Shown: in pieces, positions 25,298-32,419 of the stretch
Layout of the letters: every line of letters begins with the position of its first letter
Position numbering within the stretch: position 1 is the stretch's first letter
Assembly: GCF_035998295.1 (NCBI RefSeq)
Contig: NZ_DASYHS010000017.1
Coordinates: 1-34,633 of the forward strand
Source: DASYHS01 sp035998295
GTDB taxonomy: Bacteria > Pseudomonadota > Alphaproteobacteria > Azospirillales > Azospirillaceae
DNA length: 34,633 nt
Reading direction: 5' to 3'
The notes under the pieces: model-generated
Database searches by the model: none
The model's input: the letters and a program-made list of their open reading frames with translations, nothing else
Told to the model about the DNA's origin: nothing
Made by a program: the position numbers and the translations under genes

Positions 25298-25719
25298 CCC
25301 GCTATCTGCTCGATACCAACGTCATCAGCAACGTCGTCAAGCCGCAGCCGTCGGAATCGCTGCTGGCGTGGATGGCGGTGCAGAAGGACGAGGATCTGTT
25401 CATCGCGTCGCTTACGGTCGCAGAAATCCGCAGGGGCATCCTGGAGACGCCGGAAGGCAGGAAACGGGACGCGCTCGATGCCTGGTTCTCCGGCCCCGAA
25501 GGGCCGCAGATGCTGTTCGCGGGGCGCGTCCTGGCGTTCGACGACAAGGCCGGGCTGATCTGGGCACGGCTGATGGCGGAAGGGAAGGCGGCCGGACGTC
25601 CCCGCAGCGGCCTCGACATGATCATCGCCGCGGTCGCCGGCGCCAACGGATGCGTGGTCGTGACCGACAACGAGAGAGATTTCGCCGGCCTCCCGATCGT
25701 CAACCCGCTCCGGAGATAG
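25294..25719 (+). CDS. vapC: VapC-family PIN-domain ribonuclease toxin
   Basis: 141 residues from the GTG at 25294, coupled to the antitoxin by a GTGA overlap. It is a standard PIN domain: Asp7 in RYLLDTNVIS, Glu44 in TVAEIRRGI, Asp108 in SGLDMIIAA and Asp125 in VVTDNERDF make up the complete acidic metal site. Length and motifs match VapC toxins, which cut tRNA or other RNA when released from antitoxin. All catalytic residues are intact, so the module is probably active. It ends 1 base before the stop of the convergent lipoprotein gene at 25721. Confidence 0.94.
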   Translation: MTRYLLDTNVISNVVKPQPSESLLAWMAVQKDEDLFIASLTVAEIRRGILETPEGRKRDALDAWFSGPEGPQMLFAGRVLAFDDKAGLIWARLMAEGKAAGRPRSGLDMIIAAVAGANGCVVVTDNERDFAGLPIVNPLRR

Positions 25720-25720
25720 C

Positions 25721-26233
25721 CTAGGACCCCGCCTCGGAGAAGCGCACCGGGCCGGGCAGTTCCGGCACGATGCGCACCGCCCAGGGCGAGGTCAGGGCCT
25801 GGGTCACCATCGCGTCGGGCGCGGGCTCGCGGATGCGGTAGACGGCATGCACGCGGGGCGGCATGCCGGTCTCCTCCTCCGGCCCGACCGTGCCGATCTC
25901 GACCGAATGGCCGCCGGTGTCGCGCACGCCCGCGAACACGGCGACGGCCATCCAGCCGTCCGGCAGCGGGCCGGGCGGTTCCTCGCCGGCCAGCTCCCAG
26001 ATCCGGCGCCATTCCTCGTCGGTGCGGGCGGCGAGCAGCGCGCGGCCCTGGACGGCCGCCTGCTGCCCGCTCCATCGCACCTCGCCGTCTATGCCGGGCC
26101 GTGCGCGCGCGCCGCCCTGCCCCGGCGCCGACCCCGCCCAGAAGGGGGCCTCGCCGGTCAGCGCGCTGCCGGCCCATTCGCATCCCGGGACCAGCATCGC
26201 GGCCCCGAGCAGCAGGAGATGGCGCCGCCTCAC
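25721..26233 (-). CDS. PrcB-like lipoprotein
   Basis: 170 residues from a GTG at 26233 that follows the amidohydrolase TGA by one base (TGAGGTG), implying coupling. The N-terminus RRRHLLLLGAAMLVPGC is a lipoprotein signal with the lipobox LVPG-Cys18. The C-terminal half fits the PrcB domain seen in protease-complex-associated lipoproteins: EEWRRIWELAGEEPPGP, WMAVAVFAGVRDTGGHSVEI, and VTQALTSPWAVRIVP at the end. In Treponema a PrcB protein works with the PrtP protease; that role is not shown here. It is likely membrane-anchored in the periplasm. Why it is coupled to an amidohydrolase gene is unclear. Confidence 0.82.
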   Translation of the reverse strand: MRRRHLLLLGAAMLVPGCEWAGSALTGEAPFWAGSAPGQGGARARPGIDGEVRWSGQQAAVQGRALLAARTDEEWRRIWELAGEEPPGPLPDGWMAVAVFAGVRDTGGHSVEIGTVGPEEETGMPPRVHAVYRIREPAPDAMVTQALTSPWAVRIVPELPGPVRFSEAGS

Positions 26234-26234
26234 C

Positions 26235-27512
26235 TCAGGCCGCCTTCGGCATGGCCCGTTCGACCAGCCGCGCCCAGTAGCTCGCCCCCAGCGGCAGGAT
26301 CTCGTCGTTGAAGTCGTAGCGCGGGTTGTGGACCATGCAGCCGCTCGGGCCGCCGGACTGGCCGATCCAGACATAGGCGCCGGGGCGCTGCTGGAGCATG
26401 AAGGCGAAGTCCTCGGCGCCCATGGAGGGGTTGAACTCGCGATGGACCCGCTCCTCGCCGACCAGGTCGGCGGCGATGCCGGCCGCGAATTCCGCCTGTT
26501 CGGGGCTGTTCAGGGTCACGGGGTAGTTGCGCCGGTAGTTGATTTCGGCCGTGGCGCCGAAGGCCTCGGCGACGTTGGAGGCGATGCGCGAGATGCCGGC
26601 CTCGAGCATGTCGCGCGCCCCCTCCTGGAAGGTGCGCACGGTGCCGCCGATCGTCGCCTCGTTCGGGATCACGTTGAAGGCCGAGCCCGAGTGGATCATC
26701 GTGACGCTGACGACGGCGTTCTCCAGCGGGTTGGCGTTGCGGCTGACCAGCGCCTGCAGCGCGGTCACGGTGTGGGCCGCCACGACGACGGGGTCGACGG
26801 TATGGTGCGGCATCGCGCCGTGGCCGCCGCGCCCGAGGATCTTCACCTCGAACAGGTCGGCCGACGCCATCATCGCCCCCGGCCGGACGCCGATCGTGCC
26901 CGCCGGCATCTCGGGCCAGTTGTGCATGCCGTAGACCTCGTCGCAGGGGAAGCGGTCGAACAGCCCGTCCTCGATCATCTTGCGGGCGCCGGCCCCGCCC
27001 TCCTCGGCGGGCTGGAAGATGAAATGCACCGTGCCGGCGAAGTTGCGCGTCTCGGCCAGGTAGCGCGCCGCCCCCAGCAGCATGGTCGTGTGGCCGTCAT
27101 GGCCGCAGGCATGCATCTTGCCGGGCACGGTCGAGCGATGGGCGAAGTCGTTCTCCTCCTGCATCGGCAGCGCGTCCATGTCCGCGCGCAGGCCGATCGT
27201 CTTGGCGCCTTCCGGCGCAATGGTCTTCGCGCCTTCCGGCGCAATGGTCTTCGCGCCTTCCGGCGCAATGGTCTTCGCGCCTTCCGGCGCAATGGTCTTC
27301 GCGCCTTCCGGCGCGTGGGAGCCGCGCAGGGTGCCGACCACGCCCGTGCCGCCGAGGCCGCGATGGACCTCGATGCCCCACTCCGCCAGCTTCGCCGCGA
27401 CGAAGTCGGAGGTGCGGAACTCCTGATAGGCGATCTCGGGATGGGCGTGGAGGTCGCGCCGCCATGCGGTCAGATCGGGATGGTATTCGGCAATGCGGTT
27501 GAGAATCGGCAT
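26235..27512 (-). CDS. M20-family amidohydrolase with internal octapeptide repeat
   Basis: 425 residues of the M20D (hippurate hydrolase/IAA-amino-acid hydrolase) family, which cleave N-acyl amino acids using two metals. Motifs in order: LRADMDALP, MHACGHDGHT with the metal Cys/His, QPAEEGGAGA with the catalytic Glu pair, GMHNWP, and GAEDFAFM near the C-terminus. The dimerisation (lid) domain lies about residues 220-335. Between VVGTLRGSH and GLRADMDALP are five copies of APEGAKTI encoded by 24-bp repeats (27199-27314); relatives have one short loop there. The insertion adds about 32 residues in a loop just before the active site. The lipoprotein gene follows with one base between. Confidence 0.93.
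   Translation of the reverse strand: MPILNRIAEYHPDLTAWRRDLHAHPEIAYQEFRTSDFVAAKLAEWGIEVHRGLGGTGVVGTLRGSHAPEGAKTIAPEGAKTIAPEGAKTIAPEGAKTIAPEGAKTIGLRADMDALPMQEENDFAHRSTVPGKMHACGHDGHTTMLLGAARYLAETRNFAGTVHFIFQPAEEGGAGARKMIEDGLFDRFPCDEVYGMHNWPEMPAGTIGVRPGAMMASADLFEVKILGRGGHGAMPHHTVDPVVVAAHTVTALQALVSRNANPLENAVVSVTMIHSGSAFNVIPNEATIGGTVRTFQEGARDMLEAGISRIASNVAEAFGATAEINYRRNYPVTLNSPEQAEFAAGIAADLVGEERVHREFNPSMGAEDFAFMLQQRPGAYVWIGQSGGPSGCMVHNPRYDFNDEILPLGASYWARLVERAMPKAA
27199..27314. repeat. 24-bp tandem repeat (VNTR-like), five units
   Basis: Units start at 27199, 27223, 27247, 27271 and 27295, of the form GTCTTCGCGCCTTCCGGCGC plus AATG. Units 2-4 are identical; the first has one change and the last is cut short. 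The unit is a multiple of three, so copy-number changes keep the M20 gene in frame. Confidence 0.95.
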
Positions 27513-27574
27513 GGTCCCTCTCTTCAGGGCAGGATCGTCGCCCCGTTCGCCGCATCCTATCAGAGGCGGGACCG

Positions 27575-28501
27575 TCAGGTCAGCAGGCTGGGCGCAGGCA
27601 GATCCGCAAGCCGGGCGTCAATGACGGCGGCATGGGGCAGGCTCTCCTGCGCACCCAGCGCGGTGCAGGCGAGGCCCGCGCCCACGGCGGCGCGCGCGAG
27701 TGCGGCCGGCAGCGGGTGCCCGGCGTCGAGGGACGCGGCCAGTACCCCGCAGAAGGCGTCGCCGGCGCCGGTGGTGTCGACGGCCGCGACCGGCAGCACG
27801 CCCACGGTCCACACGGCGCCGTCGGGCAGCGCCGCGACGGCGCCCGCGCGCCCGCGCGTCACCACCACCGTCGTCGCATGGCGCGCGGCGACCGCGCGGG
27901 CGAGCGCCACCTCGTCGGCCGCGGCGATGCCGGCGCGGCGCGCCACCTCCACCACCTCGATGCCGTTGACGACCAGCAGGTCGAGCGCCGACAGCACCTC
28001 GTCCGGCACGGCCGCGGCGGGGGCCGCGTTCAGGATCGTCCGCGCGCCGCGCCCGCGCGCCCGGCGGACCAGCGCCCAGTTCTGCGCGGCGGGGACCTCC
28101 ATCTGCATCAGCACCGTGGCGCCGGGGCCGAGCAGCCGGTCGGGGACCTGGTCGGCGGCGGCATCGAGGTTGGCGCCGCTGGCGACCGCGATCGCGTTCT
28201 CGCCGCCGGCATCGACGCAGATCGCGGCGCAGCCGGTCGGCCGCGCGCACGGGGCGACCGCGTCGGCGTCGATCCCCTCGCCATCGAGCACGGCGCGCAG
28301 GACCCGGCCGAAATCGTCCTCGCCGATGCGGCCGGCCATCGCGACCTCGGCGCCCGCGCGCCGCGCCGCGACGGCCTGGTTCGCGCCCTTGCCGCCGGGC
28401 TTCAGCAGGTAGCCCGGGCACAGCACCGTCTCGCCCGGGCGCGGCAGGGCCGGGACCGCCATCACCAGGTCGACGTTGAGCGAACCGAAGACGACGATCA
28501 C
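27575..28501 (-). CDS. rbsK: Ribokinase (PfkB family)
   Basis: 308 residues, the usual ribokinase length. The enzyme phosphorylates D-ribose at O5 using ATP. The N-terminal sugar-site pattern is VFGSLNVDLVMAVPALPRPG, then KPGGKGANQAVAARRAG (first PfkB signature). The catalytic base is Asp248 in DTTGAGDAFCG (second signature, anion hole). The lid residues and VVTRGRAGAV segment are present. The NxxE region reads NGIEVVEV near residue 179. The start ATG at 28501 is the only one preserving the GSLNVD strand. No ribose transporter genes are adjacent, so a nucleoside-salvage role is as likely as ribose uptake; a related sugar kinase is possible. Confidence 0.88.
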   Translation of the reverse strand: MIVVFGSLNVDLVMAVPALPRPGETVLCPGYLLKPGGKGANQAVAARRAGAEVAMAGRIGEDDFGRVLRAVLDGEGIDADAVAPCARPTGCAAICVDAGGENAIAVASGANLDAAADQVPDRLLGPGATVLMQMEVPAAQNWALVRRARGRGARTILNAAPAAAVPDEVLSALDLLVVNGIEVVEVARRAGIAAADEVALARAVAARHATTVVVTRGRAGAVAALPDGAVWTVGVLPVAAVDTTGAGDAFCGVLAASLDAGHPLPAALARAAVGAGLACTALGAQESLPHAAVIDARLADLPAPSLLT

Positions 28502-28531
28502 GCGAGCGCTCCAGCGTTCCGGGCCGGCCGG

Positions 28532-28551
28532 GGTCCGGGCCGGCCCGGACC
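28532..28551. other. 20-bp perfect palindrome
   Basis: GGTCCGGGCC followed by its exact complement, placed one base after the stop of the universal stress gene and before rbsK on the same strand. It may act as an RNA hairpin at the end of that gene; no T run follows, so it is not a classic terminator. Confidence 0.6.
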
Positions 28552-28552
28552 G

Positions 28553-29398
28553 TCAGTGCGACAGCAGGACCGGGACCGTCATGTGGCCGAGGATGGTCCG
28601 GGTAGTACCGCCCAGCACCAGCTCACGCAAGCGCGAACGGCCGTAGGCGCCCATCACCAGCAGGTCGGCGCCGATGTCGGTGCAGGTGTTGAGAAGCACG
28701 TTCGCGGGGTCGAGTTCGTCGTTGCGGATATGCGCCGCCTCGGCCCGCACGCCGTGCCGGGCGAGATGGAGCGCGATATGCGCGCCGGGCTCGTCGCCGG
28801 GCTGGCCGGAGCGCGGGCCCGAACGCGGGTTGACGGCCACGATCCGCACCTCGCGCGCGCGCTCCAGGATCGGCAGCGCGTCGTTGACCGCGCGCGCGGC
28901 CTCGCGCCCGCCGTCCCAGCCGACCAGGACGGTGTCCCCGATCGTCTCGAAGCGGCCGGAATGGGGGATCATCAGCACGGGGCGGCCGCAGGCGAACACC
29001 AGCTCGTCCGGGCGCACGGCCGCGATGTCGCGGTCCGCGACGCCGTCCATCTGGCCGAGGACGACGAGGTCGTAGCCGCGGGCCGCGACGCCGACGATCC
29101 CGGTCGGGTCCCCCTGCACCGCCCGCCACTCGCTGCGGGCGCGGATCCCGGCCAGCTCCACGGCCCGCCCGAACACCTGCTCCGCCCGGCCGGCAGCCTC
29201 GGCGGCGGCCTCGTCCTGCCAGCGCTGCAGCTCGGCGCCGAACGGGGCCGCGACGTAGCCCGGGATCTGCAGAGGCGCCACGGCGGCGATGCCGGTCAGG
29301 TGGGCATCGTGCTTCGCGGCGAGCAGCACGGCGGCTTCGACGGTGGTGGTGGCGTGATGGCTGGCGTCGACGACGACGAGCAGATTGCGCAGTCCCAT
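28553..29398 (-). CDS. Tandem universal stress protein (two UspA domains)
   Basis: 281 residues, two UspA domains: about 1-145 (NLLVVVDASHHATTTVEAAV, ending FACGRPVLMIP) and about 150-281 (TVLVGWDGGREAARAVNDAL). The second has the nucleotide-binding pattern G-x2-G-x9-G (GAYGRSRLRELVLGGTTRTI). The first half lacks that motif. In other UspE-like proteins one half often loses ATP binding. The ATG at 29398 has GGGAGGAAATC before it. These cytoplasmic proteins aid survival under stress in ways still poorly defined. Confidence 0.92.
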   Translation of the reverse strand: MGLRNLLVVVDASHHATTTVEAAVLLAAKHDAHLTGIAAVAPLQIPGYVAAPFGAELQRWQDEAAAEAAGRAEQVFGRAVELAGIRARSEWRAVQGDPTGIVGVAARGYDLVVLGQMDGVADRDIAAVRPDELVFACGRPVLMIPHSGRFETIGDTVLVGWDGGREAARAVNDALPILERAREVRIVAVNPRSGPRSGQPGDEPGAHIALHLARHGVRAEAAHIRNDELDPANVLLNTCTDIGADLLVMGAYGRSRLRELVLGGTTRTILGHMTVPVLLSH

Positions 29399-29478
29399 GA
29401 TTTCCTCCCGGCCAGGACGTCCCGCGGTCGCGGGGACGCTGCGGGCGAACTATGGAGCGCACGCGCGGGGGGCGCCAG

Positions 29479-29526
29479 TCAGGGACCTTACGTATCAGGG
29501 ACCTTACGTATCCGGGAGGTTACGTA
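29479..29526. repeat. 16-bp tandem repeat, three units
   Basis: TCAGGGACCTTACGTA at 29479 and 29495 (identical), and a third with changes, TCCGGGAGGTTACGTA, at 29511. The last unit supplies the C-terminal codons and TAA stop of the isochorismatase-fold gene. It lies between that gene and the universal stress gene. Confidence 0.9.
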
Positions 29527-30095
29527 TGGGCGGCGAGCAGGTCGGCGGAGCGCAGCACGGTGCAGTATTCGCCGTCGAGGTTGGCCAGGCTCATGGCGTG
29601 CACCTCGTCGGCGCTGCGCATCCGCCCGGCCCAGTCGCGGCGCGCGAAGGTGAAGCAGGCGTCCTCGACCAGGAAGGTCGCGAAGCCGAGATTGCCGGCC
29701 ATGCGCACGGTCGCCTCGACGGAGTTGTTGGTGATGACGCCGAAGACGACCAGCCGGTCGATGCCCCGGGCGCGTAGCGCGTCCGCGAGGCCGGTGCCGA
29801 TGAACGCGCTGTTGGTCGACTTCGCGACGACGGGCTCGCCCGCAAGCGGCGCCGCTTGCGGCTTGAAGCCGTGGCCGGGCCCGTCGGGCCGGTAGGTCGA
29901 TGCCGGGTCGACGCTGTCGTGACGCACGTGCCAGACCGGCCAGCCCTCGCGGCGCCACAGCGCCAGCAGCGCCGCCATCGCCACCTCGGCGCCGGGGTTG
30001 TTGCGCACCCCCCAGGACGGGTCGTCGATCGCCTTCTGCACGTCGACGACGAGGAGCGCCGCCCCGCGCGCGGCATCCGCGGTTCCGGCCATCAT
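29520..30095 (-). CDS. Isochorismatase-fold hydrolase with Ser at the Cys position
   Basis: 191 residues of the isochorismatase-like hydrolase superfamily. The Asp is in LLVVDVQKAID, the Lys in VVAKSTNSAFIGTGL, and the cis-peptide and nucleophile loop is VFGVITNNSVEATVRMAGNLG. In cysteine hydrolases of this fold the nucleophile is Cys at the position read here as Ser (codon TCC). So nicotinamidase-like chemistry through a Cys thioester is unlikely; some members such as EntB-type isochorismatases work without the Cys. Substrate unknown. The start is ATG-ATG (30095 or 30092), which sits inside a duplicated 18-base sequence. The stop lies in the 16-bp repeat at 29479-29526, so both gene ends were shaped by repeats. 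Confidence 0.85.
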   Translation of the reverse strand: MMAGTADAARGAALLVVDVQKAIDDPSWGVRNNPGAEVAMAALLALWRREGWPVWHVRHDSVDPASTYRPDGPGHGFKPQAAPLAGEPVVAKSTNSAFIGTGLADALRARGIDRLVVFGVITNNSVEATVRMAGNLGFATFLVEDACFTFARRDWAGRMRSADEVHAMSLANLDGEYCTVLRSADLLAAHT

Positions 30096-30138
30096 CAGCG
30101 CTGTGCGCTCTGGATAGGGGTCATCAGCGCTGTGCGCT
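30092..30138. repeat. 18-bp direct repeat (29-bp duplication)
   Basis: TCATCAGCGCTGTGCGCT occurs at 30092-30109 and 30121-30138, 29 bases apart. The right copy carries the TGA of the upstream gene (30124-30126) and the left copy the ATG of the isochorismatase-fold gene. A short tandem duplication would have separated a stop-start (TGATG) overlap. Confidence 0.88.
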
Positions 30139-30528
30139 TTCGATGAGATAGGCGGCGAAGTCGGCGGGCTTCGGCTTGCCGGTTGTGAGTTCCGCCGCCC
30201 CGGCGAGCGCCCGGGCGACAAGGAAATGGTTCTCCACCTGCGTCGGGGTCACCTTGAAGATGCCGCGCACGCCCTTGATCCGCGGGTAGTAGGCGGGGTC
30301 GACCATCTTCTCCTTGCCCGCAAGGCGGTCGATCACCTCGTCCTCGGTCATGTCGCCGGCGTCGGCCTTGCCGATCACGGTCCAGTCCGTCTCGCCCGCG
30401 AGGCCGTCGCGCAGCAGGTCCTTCGGCGCCTCGTCGGCGACGCCGACCTTGAAGACGTTCTTGCTGAGGCCGACGTCGGAGGCCCAGCGGCTCAACGCCG
30501 GGCTGCGCGCCACGTAGATAACGGCCAT
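30124..30528 (-). CDS. Conserved unknown, 134 residues
   Basis: 134 residues from the ATG at 30528, with AGGAG 9 bases upstream. It begins MAVIYVARSPALSRWASDVG and continues LSKNVFKVGVADEAPKDLLRD; the short IYV strand followed by KVGVA recalls the Y...KIG core of GIY-YIG-like (T5orf172/Mug113) domains, but the match is weak and the key residues are not all present. The C-terminal half has NHFLVARALAGAAELTTGKP. No signal peptide or membrane span. It precedes the isochorismatase-fold gene on the same strand and is probably cotranscribed. Divergent from the phosphatase gene at 30672. Function unknown. Confidence 0.72.
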   Translation of the reverse strand: MAVIYVARSPALSRWASDVGLSKNVFKVGVADEAPKDLLRDGLAGETDWTVIGKADAGDMTEDEVIDRLAGKEKMVDPAYYPRIKGVRGIFKVTPTQVENHFLVARALAGAAELTTGKPKPADFAAYLIESAQR

Positions 30529-30671
30529 GACGGATGCTCCTGTCCTTGTCCCAGGCGCCTTCATAGCCCAGAGGGTGCGGTTCGGGCCAGAGCACGGTTG
30601 AACCGGCAGCAGCACGGCCGATATGGGGTGGGCCCGCCGCCGCCAGGCGGCCCCAGACCCAGAAAGCCCCC

Positions 30672-31265
30672 ATGACGGACACGTTCCCGCCCCGGTTCCT
30701 GCCCTACGACATCACGATCTGCGGCCTGGACGAGCTGTGCGAGCACGGATCGAGCGGCATCACCCACGTGATCTCGATCCTCGACCCCGCCCACCCCGAT
30801 CCCGAGGATTTCTCGGGCTATCCCGCCCATGACCGCGTGGTCTGGCGCTTCGACGACGTGGTCGAGCAGGTCGAGGACGCGGTCGTCCCCGGGGCCGAGC
30901 AGGTGGCGGCGGTGCTGGAAACCGGCAAGCGGCTGCTGGCCGAGCCGGTCGGCCGGCTGCTGATCCATTGCCATGCCGGCGTCAGCCGCTCGACCGCGAC
31001 CGCGGCGATCCTGATGGCCCAGAACGCGCCGGGCCGCGAGGAGGAGGTGTTCGCGGAGATCGCCCGCATCCGGCCGCGGAGCTGGCCCAACAGCCGCATG
31101 GTCCGCTTCGCCGACGAGATGCTGGGGCGCGGCGGCGCGCTGTCGGCGGCGCTGAAGGCGCACCACCAGCGGATCGCCGAGCGGCACCCCGACCTCGCCC
31201 GGGCGATCGCCCGCTACGGCCGCGCGCACGAGGTGCCCGGCATCGAGACGCTGCTGAAGCAGTGA
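30672..31265 (+). CDS. Dual-specificity protein phosphatase-like protein
   Basis: 197 residues of the cysteine-dependent phosphatase fold. The P-loop is HCHAGVSRST, with Cys100 as nucleophile and Arg106. Asp61 or Asp62 in WRFDDV is the likely general acid. The N-terminus (YDITICGLDELCEHGSSGIT) fits the bacterial DSP-like proteins common in alphaproteobacteria. It should be a cytoplasmic phosphatase; whether the substrate is a phosphoprotein, lipid or nucleotide is not evident. The ATG at 30672 comes after a 143-base space shared with the divergent gene. No kinase gene is adjacent. Confidence 0.9.
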   Translation: MTDTFPPRFLPYDITICGLDELCEHGSSGITHVISILDPAHPDPEDFSGYPAHDRVVWRFDDVVEQVEDAVVPGAEQVAAVLETGKRLLAEPVGRLLIHCHAGVSRSTATAAILMAQNAPGREEEVFAEIARIRPRSWPNSRMVRFADEMLGRGGALSAALKAHHQRIAERHPDLARAIARYGRAHEVPGIETLLKQ

Positions 31266-31305
31266 CCCGGCGGGAGCCGGACCGGCTTGCCGGTGCGGTC
31301 TCCCC

Positions 31306-31350
31306 GTGGGTGAGGTCACGTGCCCGTGGGGTGTGGTCACGTGCTCGTGG
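31306..31350. repeat. Imperfect 21-bp tandem repeat
   Basis: GTGGGTGAGGTCACGTGCCC (from 31306) is followed by the near-copy GTGGGGTGTGGTCACGTGCT (from 31326) and the start of a third. Each has the palindrome TCACGTG or GTCACGTG. It ends at the stop of the 31351-31593 gene. Confidence 0.75.
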
Positions 31351-31593
31351 TCAGGCGTCGTCGCGCAGCGCCGCTTCCAGCTCCTCGGGGTCGATGGGCA
31401 CCGCCTGGACCTGCACCGGCCCGCCGGGCGGGCCCGGCACCAGGATGATGCACGAGACCCGCCGGTAGGCGGCGAACGAGAGGCCTTCGACAGGCTCCTC
31501 CTCGGTCTCGACCTCATAGGTGCCCGCGGGCACCGTCCCGTCCAGCGCCGAGAGGCGGACGGGCCGGGTGAAGGTCACGGTCGTGCGGGTCAT
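31351..31593 (-). CDS. Conserved small unknown, 80 residues
   Basis: 80 residues from the ATG at 31593 (MTRTTVTFTRPVRLSALDGT). A beta-rich protein with the pattern VPAGTYEVETEEEPVEGLSF and AYRRVSCIILVPG. The layout, a short beta sandwich with PAGxYxVETxEE, occurs in small proteins of many Rhizobiales and relatives, to my memory without known function. A longer frame upstream (119 residues in all) looks non-coding. The C-terminus is acidic (DPEELEAALRDDA). The gene is 46 bases from the end of the next gene upstream on the same strand. Confidence 0.75.
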   Translation of the reverse strand: MTRTTVTFTRPVRLSALDGTVPAGTYEVETEEEPVEGLSFAAYRRVSCIILVPGPPGGPVQVQAVPIDPEELEAALRDDA

Positions 31594-31639
31594 TCGCGGC
31601 GTCACGGCGCGGGTACTCCGACGGTTATCCGGTTGGCGG

Positions 31640-32050
31640 TCATCCGGCCGTGGCGGCGGCGCTCGCCGACGCCTGGTCCACCAAGCGCCTCGCGCACAGC
31701 GCGGCCGCACCCGGGACGGGCTGTTCCACGCCGGCTATGGCGACCCAGCCGCCTTCCTCGATGAAGGAGCTGCGGTTCCAGGAGCTGGCCTCGCGCAGGG
31801 TGACGAGCTGCGCGGCGGCATCCGGACCCTGCGTGAACCTGTCGACGCAGATCGCCGCCGCCAACTCGGCGCGCGATTCCGACGCCATGCTCCGCGCCAT
31901 CTCGTCGGCGCGGCTGCCGGTCACCCATCCGCCCCAGGTGAAGCCCACGACCAGAGTGGCGACGACACATGCGGCGCATGACCAGAACAGCCCCGTCTTG
32001 GACACGGAGAAGTTCTCCCAGCGATGCCTGAAGCCCTGTTCATCAGCCAT
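31640..32050 (-). CDS. Small membrane-anchored unknown
   Basis: 136 residues from the ATG at 32050, with GAAAGGATCAAGAA before it. One membrane span (about 19-42, GLFWSCAACVVATLVVGFTW) with a Trp-rich flank (WGGWVTG), then a periplasmic domain. This begins DEMARSMASESRAELAAAIC, then has AAAQLVTLREASSWNRSSFI, GGWVAIAGVEQPVPGAAALC and a Cys pair (ICVDRF, ALCARR) that could form a disulfide. Similar small proteins with FTWGGWVTG and SW.R..F are common in alphaproteobacteria, with no known role. It is followed by an AT-rich region upstream (32095-32372). Confidence 0.78.
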   Translation of the reverse strand: MADEQGFRHRWENFSVSKTGLFWSCAACVVATLVVGFTWGGWVTGSRADEMARSMASESRAELAAAICVDRFTQGPDAAAQLVTLREASSWNRSSFIEEGGWVAIAGVEQPVPGAAALCARRLVDQASASAAATAG

Positions 32051-32372
32051 TTCTTGATCCTTTCAAGGATTTTGCCGCCGACCGGAAGCGCCTATTGCAG
32101 TCGCCTCGTCGGCTGGGGGACCGAGACGGCAGGATCAAAGTAGAACACTGCCAAATTCCGGCCCTTATCACAAAGAAGGAATTAAAAACGTCCATTTCAA
32201 GTTTATTTTATAGTTATCCTCGGAATGGACGATATTCCGCCGATATTTTTTCCCGGATCGGGCGAATGGGCCTGTGGTACGGCAAATTCCTCCCCATTTT
32301 CAGGTTTCGAAAACAGCAGCGGCCCAACCCGGTCCGACCGTTTCCGGGCGAACACCCGATGGACATCCGGCA
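32051..32372. other. Gene-free AT-rich region with inverted repeat
   Basis: No convincing gene. Positions about 32130-32320 are far richer in A and T than the window. An inverted repeat CGTCCATT (32189-32196) / AATGGACG (32224-32231) has a 27-base AT-rich loop, and GATATTCCGCCGATATTTTTT follows. It may hold promoters for both neighbours or be a transferred segment. The minus-strand frame here, with repeating PLPDM, is a by-product of the 15-bp repeat at 32361-32419. Confidence 0.6.
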
Positions 32373-32419
32373 ATGGCATATCTGGCAGCGGCATATCCGG
32401 CAGCGGCATGTCCGGCAGC
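32361..32419. repeat. 15-bp tandem repeat, about four units
   Basis: Units GGCATATCTGGCAGC (32375), GGCATATCCGGCAGC (32390) and GGCATGTCCGGCAGC (32405), with a looser copy at 32361-32374. The repeat covers the start of the next gene and encodes alanine-rich YLAAA/YPAAA/CPAAA units. Confidence 0.85.
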
